A stretch of 64,000 nt of DNA from Areca catechu (lineage: Eukaryota > Streptophyta > Magnoliopsida > Arecales > Arecaceae): the NCBI GenBank assembly GCA_021397845.1, contig CM038050.1:109605891-109669890 (forward strand), in the 5' to 3' direction. A model generated the notes under the pieces. That model made no database searches. It had not been told where the DNA came from and saw only the letters and a list, made by a program, of their open reading frames with translations. The position numbers and the translations under genes were made by a program. This document shows, in pieces, positions 32,063 through 43,092 of this stretch (position 1 is the stretch's first letter; each line of letters starts with the position of its first letter).

Positions 32063-33675
32063 TGATGCAGAACGGAAACTCTGATACCAAAAATGATGCA
32101 GAACAAAGAACAAAGAAGCGTATGCGGAAGTAAAATTAAGATTAATTCTTTTTTTTATATATATTTTAGAAATTGGCTTCGACTCAAAGTAAAGCTAAAC
32201 TACGTTGAAGGAAACTAGGTAAGGATTGAAAGCACAGTTTAGAAAAACTAAATTATCAGAGTAGTTCAGAAGTAACGGATCGCTGGGGGTTGAGAAACTC
32301 CCAGACCTAGGGTTTCGCTCTGAACTTTCAATAGAACAGAAATAGAGAGGAGGGACGGTTTACTCACCGGACAGTGATCTTCTCAGGATTCTGGTGGAAG
32401 AACTCTCTCGAGCAGATTGTGGGATCCTCGGAGTCGGCTATCTTCGCAATGGATCCTCCAATACTGGTCTCGTGTTTGGTCGGCTTCTCCTGGACTCAAG
32501 ATCTGGAAAAGAAGAGGAACAAATGATGGAATTCAGAAACTCAAGAAAAGATCTTACCAAGTTGAAGAACTTGAAAGCTGAAGTTGCTGAAATCGAATTC
32601 TCTTGGAGCCGATCTGTCTTCCTCTTAGAATTGCTGTAGATCTGCAGTATCTGGATTGGAGTCGGATGCTGGTGGTCGGCCAGGACTTGGCGAAGGTGGC
32701 CGTGAGAAGAGGAAAAGACTAGGCTTGGTGGAAAGAGAAAGGTGATGGCGGCTAGGGTTTGGGAATTGAGTGGCTAACCTAGGGTTTAGGGTTTGGGAGA
32801 TCTCTCACCTCCTCAAGGTTCCAGGGAACTCGGATTTACTCCCTCACGGAGCTCAACACCTGGAAGCAAGTGCGGAAAAGAGAAAACACAAGTTTGCTCA
32901 TAAAAATTTCTTTCATTCATCTGATTTTTTTCAACTTACAAGAGGGTTTAATTTATAATGCTTTACAAGGGAGAAGGGTTTCATATTTTCCCATGTGGGA
33001 CTAAAGGGGGATCTCCAAATTAGGGCAAATCCCTTACATATGGTCGGTCAAAATACCAAAAATTAGGATTTGGGTTATAAATGGCAGGTAGATGGCGCCA
33101 CCTTGCTTGGATTTTTCAAGAAAAATTTTCTTCCTTCCCTGGATGAACTCTTTTGGACTCCTCCTTTTCTTCCTCCCTAAGTCAAGGCTCTTCCCATCTT
33201 TGTTTTAGGTTTTTTTGGCAGGTAATGGGCGCCCCTTGATATGCTCTTCCAAGAGAAATTTCTTCCCTTCTTGGCTTGGATTTTCTTGGGAAAGTCTTGG
33301 CCGCCCCCTTGATTGGTGGTCTCTTGGTGGACTTCTCCTTATCTGGCGCATGAGAGAAGGAGGTTGCCATCTGTGGAGTGGGGACCAAAGCTGCTGGATG
33401 TGGATATGGCCCCCCTGGACTGGGAGTGTGGCTGGGAGTGTGGTGTCCACTTGCCTGGTCTTGGAAGAAAGTGTAACATCCCATTTTGAAACCCTAGTCC
33501 ACTACTGAGTCAACATGACTCAACAAAATAAAATGCAGGTAATGTAGACTCAAGCTAAATTGAGTTGATCTAGTCAACTCTTATTACAAACCAAAAACCC
33601 TAATTCTTCGGGCAAGGTTAATCAGAGATCCAGATGGAGCTCTGAAGTCTTCTTCTGAGTCTGGTGCCCGCACCA
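32063..33675 (-). repeat. 3' LTR of chromovirus C
   Basis: 1613 bp. On the minus strand it runs TGGTGCGGGCACC...GTTCTGCATCA. At its inner terminal end (plus 32063-32105) TGATGCAGAAC occurs twice, separated by a copy of the primer-binding-site motif (CTCTGATACCA). A minus-strand TATA-like box (TTATAAAT, 32951-32958) is present. Confidence 0.9.
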
Positions 33676-34858
33676 ATTCTCCCAGGGTGGGAGGAACTCG
33701 ACCCTGTCGAGTAAGGATCAAGTTGGCTCTGGTATCTCTCCAAGAGGTCTGGGTCCAGCTCTTGTAACTCTTCTCGGGAGATCCAAGAGTCATCAGAATC
33801 TGGCCTTCCTAGCCAGCGGACCAGGTATCTTTGGTATCCTCGATTACGAGTAGAGATAACCTGATCATCCAGGATCTTTTCAATCTGCTCTTTCCTCACA
33901 GGCCAATTTGTTGGTGGACACACAGGGTCAGGTTCACTCTCAAGAGCAGGATTAGGTTCAAAAGCCTCACTGGGAATCACAGCTGGCTCCCTATACTCTA
34001 CTAGGTCTGTAATGTTGAAAGTGGAGCTAATGCCTAGTTCTGGAGGCAACTCGAGCACATAGGCATTGGATCCTACTCTCTTTACCACTCTAAATGGTCC
34101 AGCTCCCCTAGCATGTAACTTTCTAACGGTTCCAGGAGGAAACCGTTCAGTCCTTAACCTAATCATTACATAGTCTCCTTCGTCAAAAGTTTTGACTCGC
34201 CTTTGAGAATCAGCCAATTTCTTATAAGTTTCGTTACTTAAATTTATTTTGGCTTGAATTTCTTTATGCAAGTCTTTTATATGCTGCGCAAAAACTTCAG
34301 CAGACTCGAAGACTCGTGTGTGTGGGCTAATAGTGAAATCAGATCAAGTGGTGTGAGGCTTGTATCCAGAACAATTTCAAAGGGACTTTAGCCTATAGAC
34401 CTATTGATCGAAACATTGAATGCAATTTTCAGCCTTGAACAAAATACAAATCCCAATTCCTGGTATTCTCACTCAACCAAAATCTGAGTCAATGTCCTAA
34501 ACTCGACTGACGATACATTCCTAAAGAATGGACTTTATTCAAAGGAACCCTAGGTCTAAACCTAAAACTAACAAACTACGGCTCTCTAGGCTTGACCTTG
34601 GGTCGGAGGATGGCATGCAGAGCATGAAAACTTATCATGGGTGCCTAGTAGGTGCCATAAGGTCTTCCAGAAGTAGGTGGCAAACCTAATAGGTTCTGAC
34701 ACGTGGTTCACTCTAAAGACTCCGACAAAGTATACTTGGATGGTGTAAGAAGCATTAGAAGTCCTAGAGAAAGGGAGGAGATATGAGGCGGAGTCTCGAA
34801 TTACCTGCTGACTAAAGGTGGTGACCTGAAGGTTTGAATGGTGATCTATGAGTGTCAA
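33618..34858 (-). pseudogene. Chromovirus C integrase core remnant and chromodomain
   Basis: On the minus strand a frame at 34858-34586 holds IRFATYFWKTLWHLLGT and a decayed HPPTQGQ motif (normally HPQTDGQ), the middle of the catalytic core. From about 34586 to 34280 the core continues in degenerate form (NWDLYF, SPFEIVLD, ESAEVFAQHIKD). A clean 217-residue frame at 34271-33618 then gives MHKEIQAKINLSNETYKKLA, GDYVMIRLRTERFPPGTVRK, VLELPPELGISSTFNITDL and a chromodomain (RYLVRWLGRPDSDDSWI...LDPDLLERY). It ends inside the 3' LTR. The core lacks its first two catalytic positions. Confidence 0.85.
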
Positions 34859-35579
34859 CTGGTCATCCTTACGAAAGGAAAGTTTGCTACTCCTAGGAAT
34901 GGATCAAGAGATGGTTCGGGGAGTCCTAGGACATGTGATTGCAACAGTTAAGGTTTGTTCTCTAAGCAAATAATGATCCACTTTCTCAAGAGATGGATTA
35001 GAGAATGATTCATGGAAGGGTCTATGGATGATGACCTCAAGACTTGAAATTTGACCTATGGGTGCGGAAAGGTATACTCTATAGAAGGGTAGGTCAGTCA
35101 TGTGAAGGTAGGCGTCTGGGGTCATAAGGAGGACTTCTACAGGACTGGTGAATCAATCCGCTCAAGACAAGGATGTTCAACTGAGATTACGGGAGAGACC
35201 TTAGTGGCTGGGCATGGGACAAGGTCCAATTGTAAGAGGCTTGATTCAGTCATCCTAAGGAGAGGATCTACCATAGGGTGGGCAAACTTAAACAGTTCAG
35301 TGCAAAGATCTTCAATTGGTACTTGGAGAATGACTGTCATTAGAGGGTACGAACTAATAGCTCGGGCTAACACTATGAGTCTTCCTGGGGGTATTTGACT
35401 AAAGGAACCTGGTTCTCACAAATCTCTTGAATTTCTAAACTAGGTCCTACCAGTTGGTTGCTTCCAAGGTCTCCTCAGGTAAGGAACCAATAGTATCAAT
35501 ATCACATTCTTCAAGTTCTTCCCCCTCATATTCATCAACTAGACTCAAGCCAGCATCATATACTTCCTCGATGCCATCT
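34859..35579 (-). pseudogene. Chromovirus C linker between gag and integrase
   Basis: Broken frames without a known domain. Just after gag comes YDAGLSLVDEYEGEELEECD (about 35560-35500), with counterparts in B (IGEYEGKTM) and A (NLIDEYDQEQLFEDK). Further on a motif recurs: IGQISSLEVIIHR (about 35060-35020) and IDHHSNLQVTT (about 34855-34820), matching VDQNSNLKVIMS in B. This linker sits where protease and reverse transcriptase would be. I do not recognise it. Confidence 0.5.
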
Positions 35580-36221
35580 TCAATGGGTTTCGGTCAGTGG
35601 TAATCGCGGGTCAACTGATTCTAGGCTTGTCATACTTAACCGTTCTTCCTCATTAGTAGGCTTGGGTTCTCCCTCATTAATGTCATCCTTAGGATTCTTA
35701 CCACTTAGTTGTGCACAAGCCAGTCCTATGCATGGGCACTGACTAGATTTATGGCCTCTTTCTCCACAAAACAAACATTCTTGCGATATAAGAACCTGGG
35801 TCACACTGGGTTTCAAGCTAGTAGAGACCTTACTTGGGCATGGGTGTGGATCTAAATGGTCTGATCTATAAGACTTGGGTTGTTGAGTGACTGGTCTAGA
35901 ATATTGTAAGGACCTCTCATAGACACGATCCACACTATAGATATCATGGTTAGGCTTCCTAAGGTTATGCTCGGGATCACGGTATAAGGTCCTCCTAGGC
36001 TCCTGGCATGGGTGAGGTTGGGGCCTATTAAATTTTGGATCAGGGGTCCAATTTTGATGTCTACGTTTCTCAAGTACTTGGACTCGATCCCTAAATTGGG
36101 AAAAACCCTCATTCATGTCCTGACACAATTTGGTCATACTTTCGGTAAGATTTCTAACCATGGCCTCTAAATCTGGTTGGGTTTGACTAGGTTGGTAGGG
36201 TACTCCATTCTGGGTAGACAT
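35580..36221 (-). CDS. Chromovirus C gag-like protein with zinc knuckle
   Basis: A continuous 213-residue minus-strand frame, starting MSTQNGVPYQPSQTQPDLEA at 36221, right after the leader. The N-terminus is a short coiled coil (MVRNLTESMTKLCQDMNEGF), followed by a Pro/Arg-rich linker and a CCHC zinc knuckle CLFCGERGHKSSQC at about residues 148-161. The capsid-like core (APTFDG...DWERxMDQYF) seen in D, E and A is missing, so this is a shortened gag: N-terminal coil joined to nucleocapsid. No stops, unlike most genes here. It could still bind element RNA. It is likely regulated by the LTR promoter at the right end. Confidence 0.65.
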   Translation of the reverse strand: MSTQNGVPYQPSQTQPDLEAMVRNLTESMTKLCQDMNEGFSQFRDRVQVLEKRRHQNWTPDPKFNRPQPHPCQEPRRTLYRDPEHNLRKPNHDIYSVDRVYERSLQYSRPVTQQPKSYRSDHLDPHPCPSKVSTSLKPSVTQVLISQECLFCGERGHKSSQCPCIGLACAQLSGKNPKDDINEGEPKPTNEEERLSMTSLESVDPRLPLTETH

Positions 36222-37117
36222 GATGATGCAAGCAAGTACACAGAATGTGACTAGACTAAAGCGACTACTGGCTAACTAGACCTAGAGCCCAAACTAGATG
36301 CCCAATCAGAGTGGCAAGCTAGCCTGTAGTAACTCGGAACTCAGCCAGGCAGGTGTAAGGGGAGTGTTAGGTCCCTGAATGCCAATCCTAGACACCAATC
36401 AGAGATTGCCAGGTAGGCGGACCAGCACACAAGCCCTTCGGGATAGAATCCCTGAACCATCGTTCTAGACACTGAGTACAAAGCACACACAGAGTAACCA
36501 GACAAACTGACTCAACACTAGCCTTGACCCGACTTGTTGATGTCCCTAGCCCACTAGGCAAATTAGGTCTAATCAATTTTAGATTAAAGGCTTAGGTTCG
36601 AATGGAGGGTGGTGGTTTTGGGCTAAGGAGAGGTTATCAACTCCTCCCCTTATCTTAGATGCTCAAATGCCCTTAAGGTGAATTAAGAGATGAACACTCA
36701 AAAATAATGGATTGTAGAACACAAAAACAGAGTTGCAGTAATTTAATTTTAGAAATCGCACGAAAACCAATAAATCATGAGAAATTATTCAAATTACTTT
36801 CAATTATACTAGTTTCAGCAAAACAAAATCACTGAATTTGGAGTTACCTGCAGTAAGAAATAATTCATGAAACATGGTAATTACGGGCTGAAAACAGAGC
36901 ACTTCCCCGTTTACAATTTCTGCTACGAAGTTATAACCCAACGGATCCCCTACACGCCCTAGGAACACCCCGTGGAATGGGAAGAGGAGGTTTTCACCTT
37001 GCTTCGTTCCTAGGACCGGATGTCCTGGGGAGTCTACTTCGAGCAGACAAAGTAAAAAGAGAGGGACTCAAACAGGCAATCAAACAGAAACCGTAGACAG
37101 GGCTCTGATACCAAAAT
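36222..37117 (-). other. Leader and primer-binding site of chromovirus C
   Basis: The primer-binding site (GCTCTGATACCA on the plus strand, 37102-37113) lies four bases from the LTR. The leader holds the conserved module: on the minus strand TGTCTAGAACGATGGTTCAG, GGGCTTGTGTGCTGGTCC, CCTACCTGGCAATCTCTG, then a second TGTCTAGGATTGGCATTCAG and CACCTGCCTGGC (36490-36320). It contains no gene. Confidence 0.8.
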
Positions 37118-38730
37118 TGATGCAGAACGGAAACTCTGATACCAAAAATGATGCAGAACAAAGAACAAAGAAGCGTATGCGGAAGTAAAATTAAGATTAA
37201 TTCTTTTTTTTTTTATATTTTAGAAATTGGCTTCGACTCAAAGTAAAGCTAAACTACGTAAGGAAACTAGTAAGGATTGAAAGCACAGTTTAGAAGAAAC
37301 TAAATTATCAGAGTAGTTCAGAAGTAACGGATCGCTGGGGGTTGAGAAACTCCCAGACCTAGGGTTTCGCTCTGAACTTTCAACAGAACAGAAATAGAGA
37401 GGAGGGACGGTTTACTCACCAGACAGTGATCTTCTCAGGATTCTGGGGAAGAACTCTCTCGAGCAGATTGTGGGATCCTCGGAGTCGGCTATCTTCGCAA
37501 TGAATCCTCCAATACTGGTCTCGTGGTTTGGTCGGCTTCTCCTGGACTCAAGATCTGGAAAAGAAGAGGAACAAATGATGGAATTCAGAAACTCAAGAAA
37601 AGATCTTACCAAGTTGAAGAACTTGAAAGCTGAAGTTGCTGAAATCGAATTCTCCTGGAGGCCGATCTGTCTTCCTCTTAGAATTGCTATAGATCTGCAG
37701 TATCTGGATTGGAGTCGGATGCTGGTGGTCGGCCAGGACTTGGCGAAGGTGGCCGTGAGAAGAGGAAAAGACTAGGGCTTGGTGGAAAGAGAAAGGTGAT
37801 GGCGGCTAGGGTTTGGGAATTGAGTGGCTAACCTAGGTTTAGGGTTTGGAGATCTCTCACCTCCTCAAGGTTCCAGGGGAACCCGGATTTACTCCCTCAC
37901 GGAGCTCAACACCTGGAAGCAAGTGCGAAAGAGAAAACACAAGTTTGCTCATAAAAATTTCTTTCATTCATCTGATTTTCTTCAACTTACAAGAGGGTTT
38001 AATTTATAATGCTTTACAAGGGAGAAGGGTTTCATATTTTTCCCATGTGGGACTAAAGGAGGGGATCTCCAAATTAGGGCAAATCCCTTACATATGGTCG
38101 GTCAAAATACCAAAAATTAGGATTTGGGTTATAAATGGCAGGTAGATGGCGCCACCTTGCTTGGATTTTTCAAGAAAAAATTTCTTCCTTCCCTGGATGA
38201 ACTCTTTTGGACTCCTCCTTTTCTTCCCCCTAAGTCAAGGCTCTTCCCATCTTTGTTTTAGGTTTTTTTGGCAGGTAATGGCGCCCCCTTGATATGCTCT
38301 TCCAAGAGAAATTTCTTCCCTTCTTGGCTTGGATTTTCTTGGGAAAGTCTTGGCCGCCCCCTTGATTGGTGGTCTCTTGGTGGACTTCTCCTTATCTGGC
38401 GCATGAGAGAAGGAGGTTGCCATCTGTGGAGTGGGGACCAAAAGCTGCTGGATGTGGATATGGCGCCCCCTGGACTGGGAGTGTGGCTGGGAGTGTGGTG
38501 TCCACTTGCCTGGTCTTGGAAGAAAGTGTAACATCCCATTTTGAAACCCTAGTCCACTACTGAGTCAACATGACTCAACAAAATAAAATGCAGGTAATGT
38601 AGACTCAAGCTAAATTGAGTTGATCTAGTCAACTCTTATTACAAACCAAAAACTCTAATTCTTCGGGCAAGGTTAATCAGAGATCCAGATGGAGCTCTGA
38701 AGTCTTCTTCTGAGTCTGGTGCCCGCACCA
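37118..38730 (-). repeat. 5' LTR of chromovirus C
   Basis: 1613 bp, the same length and nearly the same sequence as 32063-33675, including the terminal duplication with an internal primer-binding-site motif. Confidence 0.9.
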
Positions 38731-38735
38731 CAATC

Positions 38736-38802
38736 TCTGATTGGTGTCTAGGATTGGCAATTAGGGACCTAACACTCCCCTTACACCTACCTGGCTGAGT
38801 AC
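38736..38802 (+). other. Chromovirus F leader, continuation after C
   Basis: It resumes as TCTGATTGGTGTCTAGGATT, then GGACCTAACACTCCCCTTAC and ACCTACCTGGCTGAG, matching the second half of the leader module. Homology ends at about 38802, where unrelated minus-strand Athila-like sequence begins. Confidence 0.7.
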
Positions 38803-39269
38803 AGGGATACATCGATTTTCGTCCCGCATCAAAGTAGTTCACCCATCAGTTTGGTTTCTCTACCTCAATCGAATCATATATATTAAGCTCATCGATAGAT
38901 TGCTGCTAAGGCATGACTAGTTGTTGATATTGGGCAAATCTATCGACTTCTAGGTTAGTCTGAGGAAGAGGTGGGTTCTGACTAATTTTCCAATCCGATC
39001 TAGTGCTTGTAAAACCTTTTCTTCAAAATAGGCTATAAGGAGAAGAAGAAGGTTGACAATATGAATAGGGTGGATTGTAAAAACAAGCATCTATGAACGA
39101 AGGTCTTGGTGTACCAGGGTAACTACTGGTGTACTTACCACGAAAAATCTAATTGAGTCCCCCACCTGGGTTGTAAGCATCAAAATTTAAATGTTCTCCT
39201 AGTCTATAGGCCATATGAGTTCGATCATGATAAATTTGGTAATACCTAGAACCAAGAAATTGGTACATG
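38803..39269 (-). pseudogene. N-terminal gag-position frame of Athila-like element N
   Basis: On the minus strand a broken frame opens MYQFLGSRYYQIYHDRTHMA at 39269, then YRLGEHLNFDAYNPGGGLN and YTSSYPGTPRPSF, with a Tyr/Pro-rich composition. I do not recognise the domain. Its place, downstream of a tRNA-Asp-type primer-binding site and leader, suggests gag. It is truncated at 38803. Confidence 0.4.
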
Positions 39270-40297
39270 GTTGGGTATTTATTTTATTATTATTATTTTT
39301 AAAAAGAGGAGAAGGGGAAAAGAGAGAAAAAGTCTAAAGACAAACTCCAAAAAGGGTCCTAGACTAGAGAGAAGAAAATAAATTATTTTAATTAACTTCT
39401 TTTTAAACACAGTGAAACAATCAAAATCACTATCCTAGGGTTAACCTGGATCTAGATAGCTCCTAACTGATCCAAGGTTCCTTCGAGCACTCCAAGCCCC
39501 AGATTAATTAACTGACTCGTTAGGTAAGTGTAAGGTTGGTGGGGGTCCCCCGTTGCTTACCTTAGACACCAATTAAAATTGGCCAGGTAAGCGAACGGAA
39601 CCAATTAAAGAACCACCTTCCTTCAGGCTCTTGTCCCTGTACCATTTTTCTTAGACACCAAGTAGCTAAATGATCTAAACCCAGTCCAACTCTAGGGTTC
39701 CCTTATCCTATTGAGCTCGAAATCCTTAGGGTTGATGTCTAGTTGATTTTAAAATTAAGGTTTGGGTCAATGCAAATGCTGGGTGGTGGTTTATGGGCTT
39801 GAACCCCCCATCTTATCTGATTAATTGGGTTATACCCTTAAGTTGACTATGGAAAAATGAAATGCAACAAGTAAGGTGTCCAAAATAAAAGTTATAAACA
39901 AACAAAATTAATCTAATTACTTTTTTTTAAAAAATTGGTGATTAAGTTTCTAATTCCCTAATAAATTATGAGATGTCAAGGTAATTTTTTTGGATTTTGC
40001 AGAAAAGTAAATTTTTCTAGGTCAATCTAAAAATGGAAAGCAAAAAGCACAATTTTTTTTTTGCTTAACTTTTTTGTACCCTAGGACAACCATTCAACAT
40101 AACTTCCCAGTTATGCCAAGGCAACCTTATGTTAGGGCACTCAAGATCGATAATTTAAATTTTTAATTAAATTTTTTTCAAATTTTGAATTTTGAAATTT
40201 AATTTTTTTTGAAATTTGAATTTAATTTTTGGAAATTTTTAAAAAAATGTTGATTTTTGATTTTTTTGATTTTTTTTTTCAAAATAACGCCAAAAGT
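39270..40297 (-). other. Leader of Athila-like element N
   Basis: No coding sequence. A (TTA)n-like run lies at 39278-39300 and long T/A-rich runs at 40160-40285. At 39520-39760 it holds a version of the chromovirus leader module: on the plus strand TTAGACACCAATTAAAATTG, GCCAGGTAAGCG and a second TTAGACACCAA about 95 bases further on, plus GATGTCTAGTTG. This is unexpected because the primer-binding site differs. Confidence 0.55.
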
Positions 40298-40315
40298 TCT
40301 CGGGCAACAATGCCA
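40298..40315 (-). other. Primer-binding site of element N (tRNA-Asp type, diverged)
   Basis: The minus strand reads TGGCATTGTTGCCCGAGA. It matches the Athila-type site TGGCGCCGTTGCCGGGGA at 13 of 18 positions, with four of the five changes being transitions. It lies six bases from the LTR. Confidence 0.6.
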
Positions 40316-40321
40316 AAAATC

Positions 40322-42011
40322 TGATGCGCGTCGCAACGCACTGATTTGAAATCTTAAATCCACTACTCTTAAGGTAGAATAGCGGGAGTAAGGGTCGAAC
40401 CCACAAGGACTTTGGGTTATTTCAAAAAAGAATTTTTGAAGAGAAAACTAATATTAAACTAACTAAAACAGATAATGAAAGAGTATAGATGCAATAAATA
40501 AAAATCTTGAAATTCCAACTGGTTACTTGCTAGGTGGGCTAGCACTCCACTTCTATGTTATCTGTATGTTACGATCCAGATATAATCTATTCTTGGCAAT
40601 GATGACCCATACCTGTTCGATCATGGCCCATTTCCCTGAAATATAGATTAGTCAAAAATCAGGTACATACAAATTATAAAAATTCCTTCTTAAAGATAAT
40701 TTATTCCAAGAGCATAAACTATACTCCAAGAAAATAAACTATGCCTAATAAGAATGACTGATGCATAAAAATATTGACAAGAAATTCAGGCTTTTATTTC
40801 ATAGAATGTAAGTACAGAAGAAATTAAAAATAAAAACTAAACTCCCTGTGCCAAGCACTACAGCGGAATCCTGAGAAGATGATCTAGCCTTCTATCCTGA
40901 CATCAGCTTCGCAGAAAAGAAATACGGGAATTGAAAGTGGAATGGGGCACAAAATGAATGTCTCCCGAATCCTCCCTCGGAGCGGAGAATGACCGAGGGC
41001 TTTATAGATGGGAAACACCGTGTCGGGTCCATGTGGGAATCGTGGTGATTTCTTATCTTAATATACTCATAAACCTCGGTGCTATCTCCTTATCATCACA
41101 CCCATTCACGCGATCCCAGCAAACTCCTCCGCGTCCGCGAACTTCCTTCCTTATCCGAACGGTCTTCTTCGTATCCACCTAGCATCATCTGACCACGAAC
41201 AAACTCCAGCTTCTGACGGCATCTACAGGGTTACGAAGAAGAGATTGCTCTGGTGGACTACATCAGGTTGGGAAAGCCAGCCTGGGTGGTGGCGGCCGCT
41301 GACGGCGAGAAGCTTCTTGATGTCAGAGCTGCAGTGAGAAGACCGGTGGCTTTGGGAGGTGGATGGTGGTCTCAAGCCATGGGTGGTGGCTAGCGCGTTC
41401 TCCCGGCAGTGGGCGGTGACACGAGGTGGCGATGGGAGGCTTCGCAGTGGTGAGCGACGGTGGGCGGCTTCCTAGCGGCGATGGGCAGCTTTGGCACGAT
41501 GAAGATGAGGAGAATGGGCCGGCGGCATTGGAGCAGATAATGGTGAAGAAGATGGAGGGCAGCAGCCCCTTGGCCATTTTCCGGCTATTGAGAGCTTCCC
41601 CGGTCAGCAGTGAGGTCTTCGGCCGGTTCTCCAAGCAGAGGGGGTCTTCTTCGGTGAGTTTGGGTGCAAATGGAGGAAGGTGGTCCACGGTCTTGCTCCG
41701 TGGACTACTGTCCATGGCAGCGGTGGACCGTTCATCATGCGGTGGACCATTCAGTTGGTCCATGGTGGACTGGCTATAATTTTTTAAGTGCTGCTCCAAA
41801 AATGTGTTGCTTTGAGAACTGTGCTAAAATCTGCTAAAATTGATTTCAGACCCATATGGACTTCGATTTGGATCCAGTTTGCGACGTTAGATTCCATAAT
41901 TCAAGCTCTATACATTTATAAAGTCAATTTCTATAAAATACTGCATAAAACTATTAATTTCAACCAAATAAAGTTGGGTTAATTGTCATTTTTTAATAAT
42001 TATCAATACCA
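40322..42011 (-). repeat. 5' LTR of Athila-like element N
   Basis: 1690 bp. On the minus strand it runs TGGTATTGATAATT...GCGACGCGCATCA. It contains a minus-strand TATA-like box (CTATAAAG, 41001-41008) and, at about 41210-41780, a strikingly GC-rich block with overlapping open frames on both strands (158 residues minus, 117 residues plus) that look compositional, not coding. No second LTR of this element is in the window. Confidence 0.6.
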
Positions 42012-42530
42012 TCGATTTCTTTTCTAAATTAGAAAATATTCATCTCACATTTCAAGACTTGCCAAAAAATGCCCCACAATATGGACAACATGTTCCTCCT
42101 CTGCCAGAATGAAGGAGAGAACCTTAGAGATTACATTGCAAGATTTAATTCAGCCTCTCGAGATCCCAAATCTTAATGAGCATGTGGCTATGTCTGCTCT
42201 GAAAGGGGCCTCAAATCATCCCGGTTCACATTTTCTTTGGACAAGAGATTTCCCACGAGCTATGTAGAACTCTTATCGAGAGCTCAGAAGTATGCGAAAG
42301 CTGAGGAGCAAGCAACAAATCGATGCCTGATTGAAGGAAAACCTATTCCCAAGAAGAAGAACAGCAAGGGGGCGAATCCCCCTATTTCCCCAGCAACGAC
42401 GACTCCACTCCATGACATAGCCCCAGGCCCAAAGTATTGGGTGAAAGATTTAATTCATACACTCCCCTCAATCTCCCGAGAGAAAAGATACTTATGGAGA
42501 TAGAAAATGAAAGCTATCTGCAATGGTCGC
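42012..42530 (+). pseudogene. Tat-type Ty3/gypsy gag fragment
   Basis: In shifted frames: NEGE-LRDYIARFNSASREI and PNLNEHVAMSALK, then the frame at 42237-42503 with DKRFPTSYVELLSRAQKYAK and AEEQATNRCL, typical of the gag of Tat-lineage elements (DYIARFN, DxxPxTYxELLxRAxKYxxAEE). Upstream gag is lost at the junction with element N. Confidence 0.75.
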
Positions 42531-43092
42531 ATCCTATGAGGATGTCCTCTATTTGTGAGGAATCGAAACAAATACTACCGATTCCACAAAGACCACAACC
42601 ATAACAGTGAAGACTGCATCAAACTTAAGGATGCCATAGAAAATCTGATCAAGAGAGGATATCTAGGAAAGTACGTCGGTCATCCAGAACCTCGACCTGA
42701 AGTTGCTACCCCTCTGAGGACTACTGAATAGGCCGAACTACCCAACCAGAGATCGACTGACGAAAGGGTAGGTATGCTACATCAACGAACTGACTGGAGG
42801 AGAGCCGAAGAGAATGCCCCCAAGAGACTCAGGGGAACAACTCTATATGCTTCTCCGATAATGGCATCCAGGAAGTTTGAGTCCCGTATGATAATCCTAT
42901 TGTAGTTTCAGTCGTTGTGGCCAAGTATGATGTAAGATGCATTTTGATAGACAATGAAAGCTTCGTAGATGTTTTGCTTTATGATGCATTCTCCAAAATA
43001 GGCTTGTATAGAAATAAACTACAAAAGTCCCTGAAGGTGAAAAAGCATCTACACCAAGCATACAATATGCAAGAAAAACAGGACAGAAGGAA
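42531..43092 (+). pseudogene. Tat-type gag C-terminus and aspartic protease
   Basis: YYRFHKDHNHNSEDCIKLKD and IENLIKRGYLGKYVG (42570-42690) form the conserved Tat gag end. The protease follows at 42917-43030: AKYDVRCILIDNESFVDVLL and YDAFSKIGL. The catalytic motif, normally DSGSS or DNGSS, is DNESF, so the enzyme is inactive. It is cut at about 43093 by the LTR of copia element G. Confidence 0.75.

Larger units (their letters stand above)
32063..38730 (-). mobile_element. Chromovirus C, both LTRs, inserted in F leader
   Basis: A 6668-bp element on the minus strand. Target duplication CAATC at 32058-32062 and 38731-38735. Both LTRs are 1613 bp by my count and differ at only scattered positions and small indels, so the insertion is fairly recent. 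Gene order on the minus strand is primer-binding site (37102-37113), leader, gag start and zinc knuckle, an acidic linker, then directly the integrase core from FATYFWKTLW, and the chromodomain. Protease, reverse transcriptase and RNase H are absent. Confidence 0.92.

Noticed and set aside
33182..33508. Open frames of 80-100 residues on both strands, repeated at 38235-38563
   Set aside because: They lie inside the two LTR copies of chromovirus C, shift with small indels between copies and show no domain.
41323..41799. A 158-residue open frame on the minus strand and a 117-residue one on the plus strand
   Set aside because: They overlap each other in a GC-rich block of an LTR, where stop codons are rare by composition. 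No domain or motif is seen in either.
38811..42017. TCGATTT-like words at 38812 and 42012 as a target duplication for element N
   Set aside because: The left site is not followed by an LTR end, and the sequence before it belongs to the chromovirus F leader, not to the Tat gag found after 42011.
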